A stretch of 64,000 nt of DNA from Stentor coeruleus (GCA_001970955.1 MPUH01000011.1:1-64000), one strand, 5' to 3'; shown: positions 49,801 through 59,573, counted from the first letter of the stretch. Numbers and translations: made by a program. The notes: generated from the letters alone by a model not told the origin.

Positions 49801-49893
49801 TTTGGACATACCTATACACTTGAGACTTGCATGCTTGGGTAGTTTTAGTGCTTCAAAGTCGTCAAATTCTGACCAAATTCCTATAGAATACAT
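46846..49893 (-). CDS. RCC1-type beta-propeller protein with helical middle region
   Basis: 1015 residues, intronless. Residues about 1-330 form an RCC1-like propeller with blades such as SAEGFLYTWGKGDNDELGNKR, TQGGFLYVYGKSRNCHCGG and LTEAGKVFIVLG. Residues about 400-720 are helical and basic, with recurrent aromatic/Leu units (LKSFQLWSTITYKFSKK, FSALSQFKN, FSSLKFYCINMKNKS, IRGYNCFR). These recall centrin-binding Sfi1-like helices, although the repeat is irregular and the resemblance weak. The C-terminal 300 residues are disordered and Ser/Lys-rich. RCC1 propellers act as GEFs or scaffolds, and no catalytic assignment can be made here. Confidence 0.75.
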   Translation of the reverse strand: MYSIGIWSEFDDFEALKLPKHASLKCIGMSKNWVIGSTSDQDLLIFRDPFIASPKPISFPETVSEISCNQGMALLLTCQGCIWLIGEDLTKSNLFTIEGLYKSETPIKMQSVINNFAISASIGTSHAGMVSAEGFLYTWGKGDNDELGNKRIKSCMPTRVENGNIFKSRQVVCIEKYTGIITQGGFLYVYGKSRNCHCGGLSGYPFIVPELEEHYVNKAYSSDFGIVILTEAGKVFIVLGCQCIVNLKANHKIENVATCLNGICGLTRDRKNIYVWESARDDKGWDFSRFKVMNCELEALVSGWGRSVVLAANDLGVMNLAKYCGSHSPEGSPLAEFDNDRTSFEQLFGSIDFGIQITKESIRKEECCKTLALMLSRCLAEPFRKIKEFSYLQWVYKRAYASTFTPNILGKIIQRINTLDKSLAFSSIFQYAKSNKSHPPQKTPISLITKVMNIKLRKNFLNLMKKGYKGLYYKLTAKFTSRLILHNRLIEYFKQLIPFLKYIKNKTNPFHFALKITERQNKSKVLKSFQLWSTITYKFSKKNMLNSEKLNSALWICVKLNKILKKTYRLSFSALSQFKNNNQIKYGLFFLCSCISKLQNKQKSYTFNSILRQKARPIGIENIIEVLKILIRSRYSNCFSSLKFYCINMKNKSIIRFILMLQGIQEKVRYRQVIRGYNCFRTNSFNRSLLLDFGSDRSFNMRSMCKMLVTPPSESPTLELTLPMTERSTYEAFSLNTERRSSAHNFQQILVKKITDRLANESKSNIIKPKNVADRMKQHGNDRRLAYGESIKERQKKKIQSKSIKEPTTSSQNITRKPSLTTTSIKQHTKSLIIDQSALKTSKYRTSLLSLEKTLSKITIIRLKMPFNKIRFYIKSLTQNSKYQVTKTKITEDKIIHRSTCNIFQINEPNKRKLSIETGKNQNQSQKYGIKINGNVYDSPIESPIPIRGEDNFNNFSLIPPPTPSMDLITLHPNPIQQSPSAWKIKLYALGLNKFARTFKMLVGKRLFEVRHVKA

Positions 49894-50340
49894 TTATATT
49901 CTAATTGTTTATTTTACTTGCTAACAATAGGTTTTGTTGTGTAAAAGAGCAGAGAGGGTGGATGGTGGTTGAGTATGAATTTCTTTGAAATAAGGATTTT
50001 ATGTTTTTAAAGCTGTAAGGAGATGATTTTTTTTAAGTAAAAAAATAGGAGGTTGTGGATCTGAAAAGATTGTTTAAAAGAATATTTTGTTTGGATATGT
50101 TGTTTAAGGTTAATATTATAGTTATTTAATTGTCTGTTTCTGATTAAAAAGATGAGCTAGACTTAGATTATTAGTGAAAATTATTGTAAATTTTATTGTT
50201 TTCTATCCACCACATCTTCAAAGTTCGATTTGTTTGGAGTAGTCATCTTTAGTTTTTATATTTTCCCAAGTAAACTAAATTATCTTTGTTTTAGGATTTT
50301 TCCTTCAGATTACAATAAAAATGTTTATAATATATTTTCA
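49894..50340. other. Divergent spacer
   Basis: C-poor and G-rich from about 49930 to 50130 (5' flank of the RCC1 gene), then mixed. A frame open back to 50230 precedes the chosen start at 50341 but begins at a non-ATG codon. Nothing else is seen. Confidence 0.4.
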
Positions 50341-50682
50341 ATGGAATTCACTGGTGACCCTAATGAGCTTGATAGAACAGATAACATTTTTGACATGGAA
50401 AAACTGCATTTTATCAATAAAATGGGGAAAAATTGGATAGGAGCAGATTGCAATAAATCTCAATTCCCTCGAAAATGTGAAGAACTTAAAGCCTTATCAA
50501 TAAAGTATGGTTCAGACTACATATTTCTTAGAAGGAAAGTAGAAAAGTGTGAGGAAATGTTTGTTGATGGTGATGGAGTACTGACAAATGAAGTAGCTTA
50601 TGAAAAATGTATGGAAAGCACAATTAAATCTTTTGGGGATATGATAGATGATTACCATGAGAAATTCATGGCAAGGCAATAA
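50341..50682 (+). CDS. Small hypothetical Cys-containing protein
   Basis: A 113-residue acidic protein from MEFTGDPNELDRTD. The ATG at 50341 is preferred because the upstream part of the open frame is A+T-rich, hydrophobic and lacks an ATG head. Cysteines (DCNKSQFPRKCEELK, VEKCEEM, YEKCMES) are spaced along predicted helices, a pattern loosely like CHCH or complex III hinge-type small mitochondrial proteins, but no twin CX9C motif is present. Function unknown. Confidence 0.6.
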   Translation: MEFTGDPNELDRTDNIFDMEKLHFINKMGKNWIGADCNKSQFPRKCEELKALSIKYGSDYIFLRRKVEKCEEMFVDGDGVLTNEVAYEKCMESTIKSFGDMIDDYHEKFMARQ

Positions 50683-51010
50683 TAGGTCAAAACATAAATT
50701 CATTAGATTAGTTTCTGATTTTAGATTGCTGGTTTATAAAAGTTTTATTTGTATCGTGAATTGACATAATTCGCATTTAAAAATCATTTTTCTTTTGATT
50801 TTGTTTGGGTATATGAATTTTTATATGATTGCTATATTTAAAAGCACTATAAATCCATAAAATTCAATATCAGAACCCTAACTCTTCCACCAACATGCTA
50901 ATACTTAAAAATTTTTACCATCTTATACAAAACCCACACTTTCATCCTTAATCCATCAAACCTCTTAAAAAAGCTACAAAAACATCCTAATTAAATTTCC
51001 TTACTATATT
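50683..51010. other. Convergent spacer
   Basis: C-poor on the left to about 50820, and G-poor on the right (50850-51005). No coding frame or RNA gene is seen. Confidence 0.45.
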
Positions 51011-51388
51011 CTAATCAACTTTCACCAAATGCACTGAAATAAACTCGTCCCACCCAGACAAAAACACGATTTTCAAAAAGTTTACAGGCCTAGAGACATT
51101 CAAATCAACAGTTTCTTTTTGAATATCCCCTCCATTGCTACCAATTTCAGTCTCACCAACCTTAGTAAAGTTTCCTAAATGATTACCTTCACATCCTTCA
51201 ATTACAACATGCCGCACATTACTACATGCAAGCCTAAGATTCCTAGGAGTAGAAGGACTACTAAGAGAAAGTAAAATTTCCTGAGGAAAAAGGCCTGTGC
51301 TCATCCAAAACTCTTTGGTGTTATTTGTTAGAACATTTTCTGGAGGGAAATTCGGATCGTAGGAAGTTGACATAAGTACCTTGGCCAT
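51011..51388 (-). CDS. IFT25: Intraflagellar transport protein IFT25 (HSPB11)
   Basis: A 125-residue galectin/jelly-roll domain protein. The family blocks are clear: SYDPNFPPENVLTNNTKEFW, STGLFPQEILLSL, a middle RNLRLACSNVRHVVIEG, and the C-terminal VNFLKIVFLSGWDEFISVH. The PPEN...T-FW-TTG-FPQE signature is shared with human HSPB11/IFT25. IFT25 pairs with IFT27 in the IFT-B complex. The protein is of normal length with a short N-terminus. TTATAAACATAAA precedes the ATG on the sense strand. Confidence 0.93.
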   Translation of the reverse strand: MAKVLMSTSYDPNFPPENVLTNNTKEFWMSTGLFPQEILLSLSSPSTPRNLRLACSNVRHVVIEGCEGNHLGNFTKVGETEIGSNGGDIQKETVDLNVSRPVNFLKIVFLSGWDEFISVHLVKVD

Positions 51389-51523
51389 TTTATGTTTATA
51401 AGTCTAACTGTTATTTGTGATGAGTTATAAATATAGAAGAAATTATTTGGTTGAGTATTATAATAATCTTATCAAACATTAAATTTATCAATAAATATAT
51501 ATAAACTATATAAAAATATATAA

Positions 51524-51955
51524 CTAGAAAAAACTATGCTCCCTTCTCTTATGAACTTTTTGTGGTATCCTAGGGAGGATTTTATTTTTAGTTCTGATGC
51601 TTGTGAAGCTTATTCCATAATTACTAAAGGACATAGTTTTTTTACCTGATGTATCAACACTTCCACATCTGCTTCCTGAGATTCTGAAATCAGGTGTTTG
51701 TTTTTCGAAAAAAACCGAGTCTGTGCCCATATTTTGTTCCTTGTATATACGGAAAATCCTTTTTTTATACTGTGGCATAGTCTCAAGTGGATTTTTTAGT
51801 CTACTAATTTTTTTCTTTATCATAGTACGTTTCAAGCATGCTTCTGTTGACATAATCCTATAGTCAGGTATATAGTCAAGAATATATTTTGGTTTACTTT
51901 CAAGAACACATTCAGGCATATCAGCTTGAATTTCTATATCTTTGCTATTAAGCAT
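51524..51955 (-). CDS. Hypothetical protein
   Basis: A 143-residue basic protein, MLNSKDIEIQADMPECVLES onward. No domain is recognised. It contains basic and Ser-rich segments (KRTMIKKKISRLKNP, SGSRCGSVDTSGKKTMSFS) and no membrane segment. It lies 135 bp upstream of IFT25 on the same strand. The upstream plus-strand DNA is nearly free of C for about 200 bp, which supports a true start here. Confidence 0.6.
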   Translation of the reverse strand: MLNSKDIEIQADMPECVLESKPKYILDYIPDYRIMSTEACLKRTMIKKKISRLKNPLETMPQYKKRIFRIYKEQNMGTDSVFFEKQTPDFRISGSRCGSVDTSGKKTMSFSNYGISFTSIRTKNKILPRIPQKVHKRREHSFF

Positions 51956-53086
51956 TTTTTATGATATAATAAATTTGGATCTTTTGAGAATGTATATGAT
52001 TTTGTTTTATAATAATAGTAAATTTAAATTTGGTAAGGTCTTTGGGTTTGAGAGATTTTTTGTTTTGATGCTTTTTTGGTTTAGATTTGATGATGATGAT
52101 TTTGTGTTTTTTTTTGTGATTGATTGTAGAGAGTATGATGCTTTTATGAATGATTTTGGGGTATTTTAGAATTTATTTCTACAGTTTATTTTTGCGATTG
52201 GTATTTAGATGAGTTTCATATTGAGTTTTTGCATTTATACTTTTTAACTGTTTTTGGGTTCTGTATTTTTTAGCTAAGATTAGATTTAATAATTTGTTTA
52301 TGTTATGATTTAATTAAATAATTTGTTGTTAACTTTTGATATCGATATTTTGCAAACTGATTTTTGGTACATTTGTAAGTGCTTATAAAGTATAAAATAA
52401 TAACAAGAGCGCATTGCTTATTAGAATCCAAGACTCTGTTAAAACAGGAATGATTTTGATGTAATTTCTCATATTTTGTATCTAAGCTGTATACTTGTAT
52501 AATATCTTTTATTTGTGATTTACTGGCTAAAACAATTTCCTATTTTTTATAATATAATAAATCTTATATAACTTATTCAATACTCTTTTAAGAAATAATT
52601 TTAGTCCAGATTACAATTTTTATTAGATCTTTATAGACTTACTATATAAAATAGGATAAAATAACTGCTTACATAAACTGTAACCTAAAATCTTAAAATG
52701 AATCACAAGATAAAATACATCCGATAAGCCAATTCTATACTATATTATATATAAAAATTATAATTCCATCATTTAAACTGTAAAATCAATAAAGTTAAAA
52801 CCTTCGAACTTAAATAACAACAAAAATATAATAAAATCCACACCTAAAATCTATCACTAATAAACCTTGTGCAAATTTAAAAGTAAATAATATCCTAACT
52901 TATCTTCTACATAAATATCCCTACAATCCTCCTTAAAATCCTAAAACTCAAACCTATCAACATTTTCCTAAATAAAAAAAAAAACACATTAATCATTCAT
53001 TAAACTTCTAAACCCCAAGCTTTCTATCCTATAAAAATCATAACCTTCTCCATCAAAATTTTCTTACAACATAAATTCAATAAAAA
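51956..53086. other. Long divergent spacer
   Basis: About 1.1 kb. C-poor on the plus strand to about 52330, unskewed to about 52540, then G-poor to 53086. This matches two divergent 5' flanks. A 75-codon frame at 51942-52169 is a by-product of T/G-rich flank DNA. No other feature is seen. Confidence 0.45.
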
Positions 53087-56000
53087 ATGTTTCGAGGCCA
53101 AAATGAAGGGAAGAAAATCCTCTCTAACAAATGGAACGACTACAACAAACAAATCCACTACCAAAAACTCAAAAATATAAAAGGCCAAGTAGACACCGGA
53201 TGCCCAGCAACATTCGGAACCTTAAAAAGAAAGCCTAAAAAAGATCAACTAATGGAAGACCGGTTCACAGAAATCGAACGAGAAAATCGAATCCTTCTCG
53301 AAAAAATGTCTCAAATCGTAAATTCCAAACAACATCATTCATCACCAACAAACAGACGAAAAAGCTTAAATACCGCAGCTCGCAAGCGGCAAAATTTACA
53401 AATTGTTTTAGAAAATCAGGCTTTACTTAAACGTCTTCAAGAAAAACAACCTTCTTATAGTGTTAACAAATGGGAAGAAGAAAGAAAAAGTACTGAAAAA
53501 AGACTTAAAAATATATGTGAATTCCCATATACATTAGGAGGATATGAAGAAACCCCACGTAAATATACAGAATATAGGACTAGACAGAATTCTAGAAGTA
53601 GGAAAATTATAAGGATAGCAGAAAGTGTTCCAAATAATCAAAGAAAATTATCGCCTATAGCTAAATATAAAGCTCAAACTGTATATAAAAAAGGTATGAG
53701 TCTTGGAGATAAACATTTTATTATTGAAATTCAAAAGAAACCAGATATGATAACAATATTAGCTTTTGATATTGAAAGCCCTGAAAGTTTTTGTTTAGAA
53801 ATTGCTTATAACGAAGCTTTACAACTAATGGGGAGAAGTGAAAACTATCAAGCGTTGGCTGGAATGCTTGGGGTTGAAGATGGAGAATTGATACTTATTG
53901 AAAATAAATTCGGGTTTGAAGGAAGTGGAACTCAAAGGGTTGGAAAAAGTGATAAGAGAATTGGTCAGGATGAATTTGTAGTAGGAAGGATTTATAAGAA
54001 AAATAATTCGTTTAGTGATGATAGAAGTACCCCACAAGGTTTTGATAAAAATGAGTTTGAGAGGGTTGATGATCAGGATAAATTTGAAAAAATTATTAAT
54101 GGGGTTATTGAAAGGAAAAATAAAAGCGATGATGATGATGATGAGAAGGATATTGATAGGAATATGGATAAAAATATTATAAAGGGTAATGAAGAAAAAT
54201 ATATGGACGATGAAGATTATGATGAATTTGAACAGGGAAATTATGATGAGAAAATTGAGGATAAAGATAAGGAGGGTGATTTAGAAAATAGGGAAAATAA
54301 GTATACAGGGTTTCATGAGGATTTACATAAAGAGACTCGAGAGAATTTAAAGGTTGAATTGGAAGATAGAGAAGATAGTAAGGAAGAAAAAGAAGAGGAT
54401 TATCAGGAATCTGTGAATCAGGAGAAAATTCAAATAAATAGTCATAAAACAGAGGAGTCAGGGATTTCTAAGAAATCCTTGGAGGATTTTAAAGATGATA
54501 GGCTTACAAATAAAAAAAATGAAGATAAACTTGTAAAAAGTGAATTTTTAAATGATGTAGAAGATGTTGAACAAAAAAAAGAAGTTCTAACTAAAGATGA
54601 ATCACATAAATCAATTGAAAAAGAGCAGTCGGAAAAATCATTGGAAAAATCTGCATCAAAGGTTTCTGATAAAATAGCAGATAAAGAATTATCTCAAAAA
54701 CCTTCTGAGAAGTCTATAAAAACCTTTAAAGATCAAGAAAAATCTCCTTCAGAGCCACAAATTGTATCTGAAAAGCCTATAAAAACTATAACAAACATTG
54801 AAAAAGATTTAAAAAGTGAAAATAAAATTGAAAAGTTTTCAGAAATATCAGATCAAGAGTTTTCAGATCCTTTTGATCCTAAACTCAAAGCAGAAAGTCC
54901 ACAAGCAGAATCAGTTAAATCAGAAAAGTTTGTCCCTGAAACAAAAAATGAACCTAAAACCGATGATATTATCGAAGAAAATCCTTCAGTAAAAACTGAA
55001 GAAAAAGATAAAACCATAACTTCACCAGAAAAACCAAAATCAATTAATGAAATGCTTCCAATTGATATATTTTCTGATGAGGAAGAAAAAAATCATGCAT
55101 TAAAAATAAATAAAAGAAGCTCAGAAGATAATTTTGAAGGAAATAAAATGAGTGGTAAAAATTTAGGAGAATTTAAAAGTGAAAAAGAAGAAAACATTAA
55201 GGTTGACGATGAAGAAGTAAAATTTGATGATAAAAATATTGAAAATGAAGGAAAAAATAATGACAAAAATATTTTAGAAGCTGTATCTAAGCATTCATCA
55301 AAAAAATCATTACATCAGCAGGAAGAAAAAAACATCCCACACGATGAATCTATTAAATCCTTAAATCAAAATCTTCAGTCTTATCATTCTTCAAAAAAAT
55401 CTTTACATTCATATAAAGATGTGGAATTAGATAATATTCCAAATGAAAGTTTATCTGGTAAAAGGGAATCATTTAAAGAAGAAGTGGCTGATTTTGGACA
55501 TTCAGAATCTAAACATTTATTAAAATCTGAAAAAAGTGAACCTGTTGTTATTCATGATGATAAAAAAATACCTGTAAATGATGAAAAAGTAGAAGATAAT
55601 ATTCCAGTATCGAAATCTGAATCAAAAACTTCTATAAAAAAACTTGTTGAAATAGATTCGAATGAAAAGAAGGATAAAGTTGATATTGAAAACTATGAAG
55701 TCACACATGAAGAAAAAAATGCTGAAAATGACTTAGAAAATAAAGAAAAGGATATTGATAGTCATGATGATATTAATAAAAATGAAAAGGATGCTACTGA
55801 TGATTATTATGAAGAAAAACTTATTGAAAATAATAGTAAAGGGATGGGCTTACCAGTTGAAGATGAAAATGTAGAGGATTATGAAAGGGTAGATGAGGCT
55901 ATTAAAAAAGAATATCAATTACCTTATGAAGAAAAAAATTATATATTAGATGAAGTAAAATTTGATAAATCATATGAAGAAAAAGTTCATGATGTAAAAC

Positions 56001-56716
56001 AAGAAAAACTTCAAGAATCTTATGATGAAGAGGCTCATGTAAATGAAGAAAAAACTACTGTTCAACCTCATAATGAACTAATTCCCTTAAAAGAAAAATC
56101 AGATAAGCCACCAGATCAAAGTAAACCCCACGATGAGGAAAATAATGAGTTTATTAAAGATAAGAATGATGAAAATTATAAAAAAACCCAAGAAAAAGAT
56201 GAAAATATCCCTGATGATAGTGAAAATAAAATACCTGATATTGAAAATATTTACCCAACGGCTAAAAGTGAAGAAAAAATTAACGATCTACATGAACAAT
56301 CAGTAGAAAAAGATTCAGAAAAATTTGAAGTTCCTCAAAATGAAGAATTAAATAAAAACACAACAGAAACTAAAAATGAGTCAGAAACAGATTTTCATAA
56401 ACCTCAAAAACTTAAAACTACAGATCACCTCCAAGAAGAATCAAAAGACGAAAACTCTCCAACAAAATTAGAAAAAAACCCCCATCCATCCAATTCTAAT
56501 CATCAAAATAACCCCGAAGTAAAAACTGACAACAACCCAAACAATTTGATTGACCCCAAAGAATCCTTACTTGAAATAAAAACCATAGAACCAATTCCTG
56601 AATTAGTAAACAGCATAACTGAAGATCCTCAAATTCCTCCATACACCATAAACAACGAAAAACCTTCTGAAACCCCAACAAATCCTAATGAAAACACAAA
56701 ATCCCCATCTCCATAA
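53087..56716 (+). CDS. CFAP97-domain (hemingway/KIAA1430) protein with giant acidic tail
   Basis: 1209 residues, no intron. Residues 1-155 match the CFAP97D plan: NKWNDYNKQIHYQKL, then DRFTEIERENRILLEKMSQI, then RRKSLNTAARKRQNLQIVLE with NQALLKRLQEKQPSY and VNKWEEER. CFAP97 proteins are needed for cilia and sperm flagella. Residues about 200-275 form a small C2-like beta domain (HFIIEIQKKPDMITILAFDI...QLMGR). From about 310 to the end is a low-complexity tail dominated by Lys, Glu, Asp, Asn and Ser (HSSKKSLH repeats, EEKN, SEKS). This tail is absent from the short animal homologues. Its function is unknown. Confidence 0.85.
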   Translation: MFRGQNEGKKILSNKWNDYNKQIHYQKLKNIKGQVDTGCPATFGTLKRKPKKDQLMEDRFTEIERENRILLEKMSQIVNSKQHHSSPTNRRKSLNTAARKRQNLQIVLENQALLKRLQEKQPSYSVNKWEEERKSTEKRLKNICEFPYTLGGYEETPRKYTEYRTRQNSRSRKIIRIAESVPNNQRKLSPIAKYKAQTVYKKGMSLGDKHFIIEIQKKPDMITILAFDIESPESFCLEIAYNEALQLMGRSENYQALAGMLGVEDGELILIENKFGFEGSGTQRVGKSDKRIGQDEFVVGRIYKKNNSFSDDRSTPQGFDKNEFERVDDQDKFEKIINGVIERKNKSDDDDDEKDIDRNMDKNIIKGNEEKYMDDEDYDEFEQGNYDEKIEDKDKEGDLENRENKYTGFHEDLHKETRENLKVELEDREDSKEEKEEDYQESVNQEKIQINSHKTEESGISKKSLEDFKDDRLTNKKNEDKLVKSEFLNDVEDVEQKKEVLTKDESHKSIEKEQSEKSLEKSASKVSDKIADKELSQKPSEKSIKTFKDQEKSPSEPQIVSEKPIKTITNIEKDLKSENKIEKFSEISDQEFSDPFDPKLKAESPQAESVKSEKFVPETKNEPKTDDIIEENPSVKTEEKDKTITSPEKPKSINEMLPIDIFSDEEEKNHALKINKRSSEDNFEGNKMSGKNLGEFKSEKEENIKVDDEEVKFDDKNIENEGKNNDKNILEAVSKHSSKKSLHQQEEKNIPHDESIKSLNQNLQSYHSSKKSLHSYKDVELDNIPNESLSGKRESFKEEVADFGHSESKHLLKSEKSEPVVIHDDKKIPVNDEKVEDNIPVSKSESKTSIKKLVEIDSNEKKDKVDIENYEVTHEEKNAENDLENKEKDIDSHDDINKNEKDATDDYYEEKLIENNSKGMGLPVEDENVEDYERVDEAIKKEYQLPYEEKNYILDEVKFDKSYEEKVHDVKQEKLQESYDEEAHVNEEKTTVQPHNELIPLKEKSDKPPDQSKPHDEENNEFIKDKNDENYKKTQEKDENIPDDSENKIPDIENIYPTAKSEEKINDLHEQSVEKDSEKFEVPQNEELNKNTTETKNESETDFHKPQKLKTTDHLQEESKDENSPTKLEKNPHPSNSNHQNNPEVKTDNNPNNLIDPKESLLEIKTIEPIPELVNSITEDPQIPPYTINNEKPSETPTNPNENTKSPSP

Positions 56717-56767
56717 AAAAACTAAGCTAAAAATAACATCATTTACCTAAATCACAACTTCCAACTA

Positions 56768-58189
56768 CTAATCATTATGTAACCTCATATGCAACTGCCC
56801 CAAAGCTGACAAAAACTCTGTAGCCGACAATTGTTTAAATTTCTTCGAATACCCTTCAACTTGTTTATTCTCCTTAGAAACGACAACATCCTGTTTTAAA
56901 TTCAAAGTTCTTATATCCGGTTCAAAAGTACAACATCTAATCTCATCTTCCATAATCCTTTCTCTTTGAGTCAAGATTTTCTTTTTTACATTTTCTTTCC
57001 ATTCTGATACCCTATCAACAAAACTTTTCTCATTCTTATCACAATGATTTCTAACAAATGGTTTAAAAGTACACTCAGGATCATGAAAGTTTATTTCACT
57101 AACTTTTTTATCTCTTTTTTCTTGAAGCATATCTTTCATTGCATATAAAGATTCCCATCTATGTCCAGATGAACTTTTTCTATTATCAAGTTTATAAGAA
57201 TTAGAATTGATGTTAGGTTTAAAACAACATTCAGGTTCTGATGATATAATTTGACTTGCCGGGCTTTTTAGAAGTCTCGATGAGGAGTTTTCAAGTTTTT
57301 GGGCGATTTTTAAAGAGTTTTGACTGAGATTTGGTTTGAAAGATGGCGGCTCAGGGGATATTGGTTGAGATTTTGGCTTCAGGAGCCTTTCTCGTGATGC
57401 TCTGTTACTTGATTTTTGTATTGAAGAATCAGGAGATGGGTTGTATTTTTCATTAAGTTCTTGAAGATGATATGAGTAATAGTTTTGATATCTTGTAAGA
57501 CGATCAGTTATACTTCCATTTCGAGTTAAGTTTTTAGCCATTGGGGTAATTTTTGGCACAGAGTTTAGTTTATTTGTGATGTTTTCAAGTTTTTTACGAG
57601 ATTCGATTTTTTGCACATATTCTTTGCCGCTTTGTTGTAACCTTTCTGTGACATTTTCAGGACGGTTTGGGATTTTTTCAGCTATTTCAGCGGATTTACG
57701 GCAGATTGTTGGGCTTTTGTTTTGCCGTATTTCATTTTCTCGTTGTTCGATTCTTTGGTGTTCGAGTTTTTTGTCAGATATTTTTTTTAGGTTCAGTAAG
57801 CGGTCTGGTAAATTTCGATTTTCGGGTTTAGGACTTGGGGATGATTTGAATAAGTCTTCATTATGCATTTTTTCTTTACGTTTTTGTTCAAGCTTACTTG
57901 CAGCAACTAGTCCATATCGAATAAGCCGGCTTTCAACTCTAATTAGGGATTACTTTTCTTTTGATTCATAATTCGTTTGTATTGCTGGTGTAAAAGGTGA
58001 GAGGGCCTTTTGTTCGTTTTCTAATTGTATTTTCATTTTCTGTTTGTGCATTTGATACATTTTACCTTTGGCTTGTAGTATTTCTTCACGTGGTAAGGGT
58101 TTGGAGTCCTGGGTTGAAGTGCTTTCGTTCATTAGGTTTACAAAGTTTTCCCAATGCTTGAGTCTTTCTACAGAGCTCTGGGCTGTCAT
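56768..58189 (-). CDS. FxP-motif coiled-coil protein
   Basis: Two exons with a 15-nt intron give 468 residues. The start is MTAQSSVERLKHWENF at 58189; the frame is open further up, but that part is not needed. Exon 2 begins VESRLIRYGLVAASKLEQKR in frame. Helical, Lys/Glu/Asn-rich regions are punctuated by five copies of a Phe-x-Pro motif: SPFTPAIQTN, PSFKPNLSQN, CCFKPNINSN, CTFKPFVRNH and CTFEPDIRTL. Such C-T-F-x-P motifs occur in many protist cytoskeletal proteins, but no named family is certain. It converges on the CFAP97 gene with 51 bp between stops. Confidence 0.75.
57939..57953 (-). other. 15-nt intron (FxP-motif gene)
   Basis: The sense sequence is GTAATCCCTAATTAG. Its removal joins NYESKEK to VESRLIRYG in frame (split AAA codon). 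Without splicing, TAA follows at once. Confidence 0.9.
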
Positions 58190-58350
58190 ATTTAAATTTT
58201 TCTTAAAATTCCCTCCTTTTAGAAATATGTTTTGGAGGAAAAATACTGTATTTTTTCTGATAAACAGCCTAGGAAGGGGCTTTCTATTATGAGCTTCTAC
58301 ACTAATAGGCAAGTTTTGTGGGGTTTTTTATATAAAACTTGCAGTTCCTT

Positions 58351-58581
58351 TCATTTTATCTTTGATCTCATGAGTTCATAACTGATATTTTTTGGATCTG
58401 CGAGGGTTTCGTCAATGTCTTTTTGGTTTACAGAAAAAACCTTCAGTTTGTTTGAAATGAATATAGAATAAGCCCTTTGTCTCAACAAAATCAGAATTTC
58501 CCTTATATAATAGCTCAGTCTCAGCTTCGTTATCGTTCTGTTCTTCATTTTTGCAGGCTTTGAAATTTTCAATATTCTCAT
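58351..58581 (-). CDS. Small hypothetical basic protein
   Basis: A 76-residue frame, MRILKISKPAKMKNRTITKL onward, ending in TGA, the only clear TGA stop in the window. It has a helical middle (YYIREILILLRQRAYSIFI) and a polar end (DPKNISYELMRSKIK). A TAA two codons upstream supports this start. The 5' flank lacks the usual skew for a minus-strand gene, so doubt remains. No family is recognised. Confidence 0.4.
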   Translation of the reverse strand: MRILKISKPAKMKNRTITKLRLSYYIREILILLRQRAYSIFISNKLKVFSVNQKDIDETLADPKNISYELMRSKIK

Positions 58582-59241
58582 GTTTTATTTAACCCTATTG
58601 ATGCTATATAATATTTCTTACTAGTTCAGTTTTAAACAATCATAAGTGGAACAATTTTTTCATTTCCTTAAAAATTTATCATTGAAATTCAACCTAAAAA
58701 CTATATACAGCACCATCTCCAATTATGACTCCTTACATTAATTTCATACTTTTATTTTTCAATTTTTTTAATTCTACAAACACCACCTATTAATAAAAAC
58801 TCTTCTTCTATATCTTAAAGAAATTGATTATATTTTATTGGGGTTGATTCTTAAGGTAATTATGGTTTATTCATTATAAAAGGTTGAATAGAGTATAGCT
58901 AAGTATATGATTATGTTTCAAATGATATTAGAATATATATTTAAAATTTATTATCAATTAGATGTTTATATAAGATTGCATATAATTTCTAAAAGAATTT
59001 TGATATTTTTTTATGGATTTGTTGACTTTTTACCCTAGTAAAAATTAAAGTTTTTTATTGTGAGAGTAATACTCAGGGGTATTTTGACTGATTTGTTTAG
59101 TAAAGGGGAGTTTAATTAGGACTTCGATTAGAGTTTTAGTTTTTCTTAATAAGAATTAGAGTTTTGAATCCTAAAATATAGATAATTTCGTAAGAAAAAA
59201 CCTTTTAAGATTAGATTTCAGGAAACAAACTCCTAATTTTA
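58582..59241. other. Intergenic spacer
   Basis: G-poor to about 58790, then C-poor and G/T-rich to about 59170. This order is opposite to what two minus-strand neighbours predict, so an unseen short plus-strand transcript or a mis-called neighbour is possible. No coding frame is found. Confidence 0.35.
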
Positions 59242-59409
59242 CTAATTATCTATTTTTTTTCCTTGAAACACAGGCATTGGGAAATCCTTAGCTTCTGGAG
59301 ATATGAACTTTTTTGATATAAAGTAGAACTTTTTAGTAAGTTCTTCACTTGAACTTGTTGAATTGGACCAGTATCCATTCAGCTTCTTGGGGCTATCTTT
59401 GGGAATCAT
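59242..59409 (-). CDS. Small 55-residue protein
   Basis: A short frame from ATG at 59407-59409 to TAG at 59242-59244: MIPKDSPKKLNGYWSNSTSS at the N-terminus, then EELTKKFYFISKKFISPEAK and DFPMPVFQGKKIDN. Its balanced composition (Trp, Pro, Gly, Glu) contrasts with the A+T flanks, and a stop lies nine codons upstream. It is too short for a usual frame scan. The PEAKDFPMPVF segment looks conserved in character, but I cannot name it. It could also be the last exon of a gene whose upstream exons I do not see. Confidence 0.5.
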   Translation of the reverse strand: MIPKDSPKKLNGYWSNSTSSSEELTKKFYFISKKFISPEAKDFPMPVFQGKKIDN

Positions 59410-59573
59410 CGGAGTCTTCCTGATTTTTTATTCTTTATAACCATGATTATTGGCTTTGAGTATTTTAAAATATGAATAGATATATTTATATCAAACCTCA
59501 AATAAAATCTTTTTATCTATTTGAAAATTTATATATTAACTACTAAGAAAAAATCGCTTAGTTAGACATCTTA

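Noticed and set aside
51942-52169. 75-codon plus-strand frame rich in Phe
   Set aside because: It lies in the T/G-rich 5' flank of a minus-strand gene and is explained by the base skew.
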